This document shows, in pieces, positions 55,897 through 64,000 of a stretch of DNA of 64,000 bases. Each line of letters starts with the position of its first letter. Position 1 is the stretch's first letter. The notes under the pieces are model-generated. The model was not told the DNA's origin and searched no databases. It saw only the letters and a list, made by a program, of their open reading frames with translations. This stretch comes from Irpex lacteus (lineage: Eukaryota; Basidiomycota; Agaricomycetes; Polyporales; Irpicaceae), in the NCBI GenBank assembly GCA_001986395.2, contig MQVO02000005.1, positions 248,001 to 312,000 of the forward strand, written 5' to 3'. The translations under genes and the position numbers were made by a program.

Positions 55897-56313
55897 TAGT
55901 ATGTAGTGATGTTATTGACATGAGATGCGCTATTCTCTGATTTATTGTACGTTGTGGTGGTAGTTCATCGATGTTCATCATATGTTGCGTCGCTGAGTTA
56001 AGTGCTAGCTCATTGTGTCAACGCGTAGTGAGGTGCTTGGAATAACTTCGCTATCGATATTCAAGCATATACATAGGACAGTTTGAGAAACAGGTAAACA
56101 AGGATGTAGTGCTACAGTACGTTGATCAAGCAAGATATGACCCCGCAGATAACATAACTACGCGGAGAAGAGAGAAGCGTATGAGCGAGAAGAGATCCTA
56201 AGTTCAGCCTCGGGCTGGCACAACGAACAATAAGCTCCAGCATTGGTACAACGCGAGTAAAAATTGAGCAGCAACAAAGATAACGGCACAAAAGCTCATC
56301 CAAATTCCTGAGA
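55897..56313. other. Convergent intergenic region
   Basis: The two flanking genes end toward each other here. I see no further gene and no clear terminator or polyadenylation signal beyond AT-rich patches. Confidence 0.4.
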
Positions 56314-59300
56314 TTATAAGCCGAAATGCACGAATGGCACCCATTGCATGAAATCCGTCACTCCACACCGATCGCGCAATACCTTCGTCGCTTCGTGTAG
56401 CGCGTATGCTGGCTGTAGCTCTGCACCTGCTCTAACCTGCTCCATCATCACCTCATAAAACCGGCTCATCACGACTGGGGCACTACTGTCATTGATCGAC
56501 CACATCGTTCCGATGACGCTCTTGTACCCGATATTCAGCATTCCTGCCGCAAGATGAACTGCTTCCTCGGGAAGATGATCATCTCCTGAAGCGGTTTGGC
56601 ATGCAGAGAGAACAGCGAGTTCGGCGTGTGGGATATGCTGCGACATGAGAGTTGAGAGTGTGAGTTTGCCGTCATGGAGTATGAACGCGCTGTTTGTAGG
56701 GTTGTCGCGAGCTTGAATGCCATGACATGCGAGATGTACCCAGTCGTGCGAGGCCATCCCGTCGAACACAGCATGCACAGAGCCGTTTTCATCCTCTAGA
56801 ACAACCGCCGACGATCCAACTAGTGACGTAACAATTTGAGCCTCGGCTCTTGTCCCTGGAATAGGATTAAATCCGGACACAGCAGGTTGCGATATCACCA
56901 GGACCCTAGGGTAGTTGCTAGTAGGGATTTCTCGTGTGCGAGGCTTTAGTATTGCCTCGAGGGTAGGAGTGTATGAGGACACAACATGGTCCATGATTGT
57001 CTCTGTTGGGGGAGCATTCGGAATGTAAACGCCGGCGGCATGGAGGGGTAGAAACGAAAGAGGCCCAGTGGGACACCAGGTGATATGTATTAGTCCCTCG
57101 TCATCATTACGAGTCTTGAGCCGCAAAAATTAGCTCGAAATTATCACATAATGGCATCACTCACGCTGCTCACCAAAGTGCGGACGACGTCGAGAATTGG
57201 CTTGACGACTTGATACCACAAGTCAGCTAAGATTTTATATGTGGGATCAGTTGACCGCTTCCTAACTCCTGCAATATCTCCTCCCCTGTCCCTGTCTCCG
57301 TTCGGGTCGTCCTCTTGCCGGATGTCGCGAGAGCGACCACGAAGATGCTTGGCGGTCAGGACAGCCCAAAGATCCTTACAAAGTTTCTTGGCGTGGACAA
57401 GCGAGAATGACGGGAGATGGACATGCTTGACAATCCCCGGGTGATATAGAATCAAAGCATCGCATCCAGATCGGTCAGTGTTGATAACCACGACAGGACC
57501 TGCTCTGCAAGCACTGGCGAGTTGTGGTAATGTTTTTGGCCGTAGAAAACCTTCAAACCCTTCCAGTTCTCTGATACGTGAGATGAGCCTTTCGTACTCG
57601 GCTGCATAGCTGTGAGAGCTTTTCTCCTGAGCGTCCAGAGATACCGGTGCAGTTAAAGAAAGACTGGAAGTGAAGGACAGCTGAGATAAGCTGGAAGAAG
57701 GAGTAGTCGCTGCGTGTTGAAGTGCTTGAGAGATATGCTGAAGGTCCGCGGCAATCTCGGGATGAAGGCGACGAAGGTCGTCAAGTGGGGTACGAAGTTG
57801 CAGCATTTGAGACCAGATCACCGTACGACCACTCTCTATCCACTCGAGTGCATGAGCCAGGTCTCCTGCAGCAATAGCCGCTGCAGCAGCCTTGTTGACA
57901 ATGTATCCATAAAACGGGAGCTCTTCATTTGCATACCGGCCATGAACATTGTTACCGAGCCAGATACATTGAGGAATAAGATCGAGCTGAAGCTTGTGTG
58001 CCTGAAGCAAGGTAAGTTTCGGGGGTGTGTCGAGGACATGAGAAAAGTCAGAGAGTATGTCCGTATAATCACTTGCAACGCGACATCGTTCTGCGGGTGG
58101 CGAATATCTATGTTGCATGGCCTCCGAATATAACTCCACCACGCGTGCCAAATCCCCGGGCTGTGAGTATGGCGAGGTGAAGCGTGTCGAATACAAAGAA
58201 CCAAGAAGACGAATACGTGATGCTCGGGCAGGATGGTCCACTGGCAGGAGTTCCGATGATCGTGTGCTATACCCAATGGCATCGTTTATGTCTGCTACAT
58301 CACCTCTCTTCTCGAATCGCATCTGGAGCGAGTTACTGAGATTGTATAGCAACAACGGTTTGTCCGGGTGCTCGTCGGATACAAGCTCCATAGCCGTGAA
58401 CTTCGCTACGATTGCCTTGTCTAAGTCGTCTTGGACACCTGAGAATTGGAAGCGGGTCTGTAACTGATTGCCCAAATTATTTATCGCAGAGTATTTCGCG
58501 GGATGGCCATCGGGAATGAGCTCTATTGCGCGATTTAGAAAGGCAATCGCGCGTTCAAGGTCTTCCCGGTTCTTTCTACGCGACGATCGTGTCCATAATG
58601 CGAGACCCAGATTTTTGAGATGGGACCACTTCATTGGATGGCCGTCCGGCGTCAACTGGACAGTGCGCTCGTACACTGCAATAGCTTCTTCTACATCTTC
58701 CATATTGCCAAGCCGCTCGAATCTTTCCCACAACCTACCTCCGAGATTACCGAGCCAAAGCAGCTTCCTTGGGTGGCCATCCGGAGCGAGGAAGATGGAG
58801 CGAGTCTGCAAGGAAATGGCCTGCTCAAGATCCTCAATATTCCCTGTCATCTTGAAACGCTCATGTAATGCATTACCCAAATTGCTGAGCGGGGATGGGC
58901 TCTCCGGGTCTTCGTGCGGTGTGAGGTCAATTGCCTCGTTGAGGAGAGCAATCGCCTTGGTCAGGTGTGCTGGAGATCCTGTTCTCTGAAACTTTGTGAG
59001 TAACGATGTTCCGAGGCTGTCCAATAGCCGCGGTCTATATTCATGACCGACTGGGGCGATTTCCAAAGCACGAGTTTCCAACGAGATGGCGTCCTCCAGG
59101 TCCTGGCGGTTTCCGTCTATGTTGAACCTACTCCAAATCGAGAACGCAAGATTGGCCAGACGGGAAGGCTTGTCTGGAGAGTCATCCGGAGTGAGTGGTT
59201 CGGCAGTCTGCTGGATGCGGATCGACTCATCCAAATCCGCACGTTGCCCCAGACGCTCGAATCGTGCCGATAGTGCTGCTCCTAAGTTGTTAAGAATAGC

Positions 59301-59621
59301 TAATCGCCGCGGTTCATCGTCAGGAGTGGTTTCTGCAGCAAGCCTGTACGCGTGAACGAAGAGTTCTAGATCTTCAAGACGGCTTTCGGCCATGTATCGT
59401 CCATATGCTTGGAATCCCTCAATCGCGTAAGCGATATGTAGAGGACACTCTTCTGGTGTGGCGGACAAGATGGGTGAACCATCGGAGTTCTCTCCCTAGA
59501 TTAACAAAAGGAATGCACAGCGTCAGTATCATGTACACAGTGTGCAGAACCTGTAAACTCTGCTCACAGAAGGATCTGTGCCTTCGGTCACTGAAGAGGC
59601 TTCTTCGCCAGAGTCTGACAT
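56314..59621 (-). CDS. TPR-repeat CHAT-domain protein, diverged paralogue 4
   Basis: Three exons on the - strand: 59621-59568 (18 codons, MSDSGEEASSVTEGTDPS), 59495-57174 and 57114-56314, all phase 0, giving about 1058 residues. Exon 1 length, both intron positions and the 801-nt exon 3 are identical in layout to copies 2 and 3 although the sequence is well diverged. Exon 2 carries tandem TPR-like repeats (LEDAISLETRALEIAPVGH type). It also carries the WIESGRTVIWSQMLQLRTPL linker segment. Exon 3 is the CHAT protease with catalytic His in HLACHG (about residue 923) and Cys in LSACQTASGD (about residue 964). The C terminus is VPFVHFGL. It is on the opposite strand from copies 1-3 and outside the duplicated unit, so it is an older paralogue. 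No promoter match to copies 1-3 was seen. Confidence 0.92.
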
Positions 59622-62007
59622 TTGTTTGACGGGAGCAACGAGGAGATATAAACAACGCAGGTGTGCGATTATGCCAGCCGATTCAGAGCTTTCTGTTGTA
59701 GTTTGTTAGTGCCAGCCTGCGACTCGGAGGTAGCGGAAAGGGGACAAGTTATCACATACACTTAACGGGTGGGTGATAGCCATGGGTCTCGCACCCAAGT
59801 GCCGCTGTTATAATAGGACAACTTGACACGCCTCCGAAGTGGGCTATTGTTAATCCTACAGGGAAAGAAGGCCATTGAGGGCGTGTAGTATTGGGTCCCT
59901 CCTGTCCGCATAAGGTTTCAGGCCACCGTAACCCATGCGTCTTCTAACTTCAATCTATAGAGAATGTAAGTTCTCGTGCTTCGCCGCTAACTTCTGAGAA
60001 CCACAATCATCAGACGATCGCATGTAGCCTAGTAGAGATGTCTCACTCTTGTGCATACTCTATAATATTGTCGATTAATGACGTTAATAAACGATAATTT
60101 CAGGACATACGCACTTGGTGAAACATGGCCATGATTACAACTACCCATAGGCAATATCTTGTTGGCGTTTCAGTCGGATACGTGGTCCGGGAAAAGCGCT
60201 ATCAGTGGGAGAAAGAAGGTCTACGAGCGCAGGCATGTCACATATGCTACAAACTCTGATACTGCGAGCGTACCTTGCAACTACCACGATGCTCGATACC
60301 AGTGAGAATCACAGTACGCAGACCTTCTACGAAGTCTGATCGGTATTCATCTCCTGTATACATACTGGTCACAAGGATGCGAAGTTAGTAAGCGTTTGTA
60401 CGGTACAAGAGTTTTATGAGAGTGCAATTATCCTTTTGCATTACCTCGTGTTACGAGAATGACGAACCCTATTGTACCCTGAGCATACCAACAATACGAT
60501 TAGTTCCGAACAAGACGGTTAGTGCATGACGAGTTAGGTAGGGGATCGAACCATTGTAACGAGTGGCACTGTAGTAAACATGAGAGTGAGGAAAGGCGAT
60601 CATTAAATCGAACACGAACGAACACTCACCCAGACTCCAATACCATACTAGCGTTCGAAGCCCCGTGCTGACAAGTACTATACTGGATGTATGCGGCCAA
60701 AGCCTGATCCAATCGAACGAAACGATTAGCAGCCAGTGCCAGGGCCAGTAACAAACCATTCGAACGATAACGGAGGATACGGGATAAATAAAAACCTAGA
60801 ATTTAGAATACTTTGGGTCATAAGGAGTCTCAGGGAATGTACATAGTTTTTTGAGGCTGATAAAGGGGGGACAGTCAAGGGCTGAGCTAAGAGGTAGCTC
60901 GGTGCTCGCCAATGCTCAATGGATGGTCCTCTTTGTAAGATGATGTGTAGTTCCTGAAGAAAACGCTAGCTTGTTTAGACAGGCGCATCAGTAGTAGTAA
61001 CGAGTTCTGACTGTGACACGCACCTTAAGTCCTAATCCTGATGATAATATTCGAGGTGGCATTTTAACGGTCAACAGTATTTCCATCCGTGGCCCAGCAT
61101 ACCTTTCTTGGGTAAAATAGAGGACACGGTAGACAAGGGTGCGTACCGTAGTAGAGTCACGGAACACTAAGCGAGCCAAGAACATGAAAAATGAGTGTAA
61201 GATGTGAGTGAAAGTCACGTCCGGCGCGAATGTTGAGTACGTACCGTGGACGTATTCTCTGGTATCAACACCATTCAAACACCCGCAACTTCGAGCTCGT
61301 GATGTCGAAGACATGACACGACTGGTACTCGAGCAAACCTTCGTTTGCACACCTACATGAGGGAGCGCGACCGCTTGTGGAATTATTAAGCATATCAGAG
61401 AATGTATACTGTTAAAGAGGACGAGAAATGTGCTGAGTGAGAAGAGAAACGTAGCGTAGTACAGGTTGAGTCAGAAGTCGGAGTGTTAAGCAGGAGGGTC
61501 GTGGTTGTTGTCAGTGGTCGCAAAGCCCGTAATAAGACACAGTGTCGAAGCTGCTTGATTCGGTGGACATAAGCCGAACCATTTTCTGTGAAGATTGAGC
61601 TGGCAGGAAGGCTGAGGGAAGGTGGTTTCGCCGCCAGCAAGTGCTATTTGGCGCCAGAAGCGATTGATCGCAGGATGGCGATTGGCTCAAGTTAATCTAA
61701 GCGCTGCTTGCCGCAGGTTCCAATAAGTAAATTCTACTTAATAGTCGACGTAAACTTCAACTCGATACTGCGTACAAGCGATTCAAGATACATCGTTCAG
61801 CTATATACGAGATATTTTACAGGGTGGAAATACGAATAGTCCGGTAAAGACAGCTCCATGTACTCGCTCGCGACGTCACTGACTCAGATACAGGTAAGTC
61901 AGTAGCGAACAATGCAAAGAAGTAGTTTCGAGCAATAGTAAGAGAGTTAAACGAGAGCTGGATGTGTATAATTGGTTTACAGAAATATCGAACGAAATTT
62001 TGCACCT
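59622..62007. other. Intergenic region between two CHAT genes
   Basis: This 2.4-kb stretch lies upstream of paralogue 4 and downstream of paralogue 5. Only short frames without motifs are present, for example on the - strand at 60759-60469 and 61350-60988. I see nothing I can support. Confidence 0.4.
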
Positions 62008-64000
62008 CTACAGGCCAAAATGCACAAACGGTATCCACCGAACGAAATCATGTACCCCATACTTCTCGCGCAGCGCTTTCGTCGCCTCGTGCAAAGCATA
62101 CGCAGGTTGCAATTCCCCACCCATACGGACTTGCTTCATCATAACTTCGTAGAACTTTCCCATCGCCACCGGTGCGCTATTGTCGTAGATAGACCACATA
62201 GTCCCGACGACGCTTTTGTATCCGACGTTGAGCATACCGGCCGCGAGATGGACAGCCTCTTCAGAGAGTTTCTCATCGCCTGTAGCAGTCTGGCAGGCAG
62301 AGAGCACGGCAAGGTCGGCGTGTGGTAAGTACTTCGACATAAGAGCCTCAAGGGTGAGTCTTCCATCGTAGAGCGCGAATGAGCTCTTTGTCGGATTGAC
62401 GTGGCTTTGCATACCGTGACATGCGAGGTGCACCCAGTTGTGCGTCGTCATACCTTCGAGCACCGCGTTGACTGTCCCGTTATTGTCGTTGAGGACGGTT
62501 GAGCGTTCGGAGAGTGACGTTACGATCGTCGCTTCTGCTGTCGTTCCGCCGATAGGAGTACATCCCGGCGTAGCGGGTTGGGACACCACAAGCACTTTCG
62601 GTGGCTGGGATGGGGGATAATGGCTTCGTGACTTAAGTAGAGCGTCGAGAGTCGGGGTGTATGACAATACAGCGACGTCCATAACCGTCTCCGGCGGTGA
62701 TCTGGTGGTGCTACTTCTGCGATAGATACCTGCAGCATGGAGTGGAAGGAAGGTAAGTGGACCCGTGGGGCACCAGGTAATGTGCGGAAGCGTATTTTCA
62801 GTATCTATCGACACATGCGGCTGAATGTATAAAACATATCAGTAGGCCAGGCCGCCAACTTAGAGGATATAAACGTACCGGTTCAAGGTCGAGGACAACA
62901 TTTACCACAGGTTTGACGACCGAATTCCAGAGCTCCGCGAGGATATCGTGCATCCATTCAGCCGCACCCGGCGCTGTGATTCTTCCACCTCTGTCACTTT
63001 CTCCGTCTCGCAGCTTGTCTCCACGGAATCGGCCAAGAAGTCCCTTGGCCTTCAGGCACTCCTTGAGCCGAGCTTGGAGGGCCTTTGCGCGCTCGTAAGA
63101 GAAGTCCGGAAGAGGTATGTGAGTGACATCTCCAGGTCCAGAAAGTATCAGCGCGTCGCATCTAGACTCGTCCACGTTTATAACTACCACTGGGCCGGAT
63201 GCACATGCACCAACCAAGCGGGACAGTCTCTTCGGTCGAAGGAAATCTTCAAAGCCGTCGAGCCGTCGAATTTCTTCAACCAGCTTCTCGTACTGCACGG
63301 CATAGCTGTGGGAGCTCTGCACTTGTGCTCCGAAGAATTGATTTGTGCTGCTCGACAGTCCCGATGACAAGAGCAAAGATTTGGAATGAGTAGAGCCAGG
63401 AGCTTGAGAATTTCGAAGTGCCTGAGAGACACTACTGAAGGTGCTCGCTAGCGTGGGATAGACCTCTCGCAGGTCGTCGACGGGGGTTCGTAGTTGGAGT
63501 ACCTGGGACCAGACGACAGCTCGAGCACTCTCGAGCCACTCAATAGCTCGAGAATACTCACCAGCCGCAATCGCGTCCGCTACAGCCTTGCTAGCGACTG
63601 TTCCACATTCGGCAAGCTCTTCATATCGCCTATCGATGCTGTTTCCTAGCCAAGCCACCTGAGGAATCAGGCCTACGACGTGTTCGTGGACTTGGAGCAG
63701 AGTCAACTCCGGAGGCGGAGCTGTCGAGTCGGAGTTGGCCGCGGCGAACTTGAGCAAGACAATATAGCTCCGCCCTGCGCGTAGTCGAATTATCGGAGGT
63801 GAGTGTATGTGGCGCACCGCCTCGGAGAATGCTTCCATCGCGCGACCCATGTCTTGCGCTTCGGCATGCGACGGCAATCTCAGCCGTGTGTAGTACAGCA
63901 GTCCTAGCTGTCGTAGAACTCTTGCTCGTTCAGGATTGTCTACCGGCAAAAGACTTGCCGACCGCGCACAGAGCTCAATAGCCTCTACCAGATCTGCAAC
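62008..64000 (-). CDS. TPR-repeat CHAT-domain protein, paralogue 5 (5' end outside window)
   Basis: Partial gene. Exon 2 enters from the window edge (64000) and ends at 62879. The intron spans 62878-62821 (GTACGT ... TTCAG), and exon 3 is 62820-62008. The visible part covers the last TPR-like repeats (SLLPVDNPERARVLRQLGLL) and the linker segment WLESARAVVWSQVLQLRTPV. The CHAT protease domain follows, with catalytic His in HLACHG and Cys in LSACQTATGDEK, and the end VPFVHFGL. The intron lies at the same place as in the other paralogues, but exon 3 is slightly longer (813 nt). Sequence divergence from paralogues 2-4 is clear. The cluster therefore continues beyond the window. Confidence 0.9.

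Noticed and set aside
1..64000. CRISPR arrays, bacterial operons or ribosome-binding sites
   Set aside because: The introns, LTR element and gene families show a fungal nuclear genome; no regularly spaced repeat array is present.

Overview
The window looks like genomic DNA of a filamentous basidiomycete, most likely an Agaricomycete. Genes carry short (about 50-65 nt) GT-AG introns. The gene content is typical of that group: TPR-CHAT proteins, a C14 caspase, a basidiomycete-style sesquiterpene synthase and a chromodomain Ty3/Gypsy element. Species cannot be named from the sequence. Many real genes are interrupted by introns, so I reconstructed exons by reading across splice sites and by comparing paralogues inside the window.

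Layout, left half (1-44560). This is a tandem array of about 9-kb duplicated units. Each has about 4.4 kb of upstream sequence with remnants of an unrecognised multi-exon gene, then a conserved TATA box and 54-nt leader intron, then a three-exon TPR-CHAT gene on the + strand. Copy 1 (4448-5074) is cut off by a full-length LTR retrotransposon on the - strand (5075-16429). Copy 2 (28117-31396) and copy 3 (37758-41040) are intact. The upstream part of unit 2 was invaded by a 6.5-kb DNA transposon (19376-25916) with 31-bp terminal inverted repeats. It encodes a Ulp1-like protease followed by a P-element/THAP9-type RNase H transposase. An AT-rich island with a long hairpin, diverged repeats and two tRNA-like fragments follows copy 3 (about 41250-43560).

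Layout, right half (44560-64000). This part contains a six-exon sesquiterpene synthase (46815-48182, -), a C14 caspase/metacaspase-like protein (49466-51532, -), a small two-exon protein of a basidiomycete-type family (55122-55896, +), and two further diverged TPR-CHAT genes on the - strand (56314-59621, and 62008 to beyond the window edge).

How it fits together. At least five CHAT (caspase-HetF-associated, clan CD protease) genes plus a true caspase-fold protein lie within 64 kb. By analogy with fungal allorecognition and cell-death loci, and with bacterial TPR-CHAT effectors, I infer a rapidly turning-over, transposon-rich protease/cell-death or innate-immunity cluster. Function in this organism is not shown by the sequence. 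The retrotransposon has two unusual properties: gag and pol share one frame, separated by a single UGA directly before the protease active site, and there is a 647-residue extra ORF between pol and the 3' LTR.
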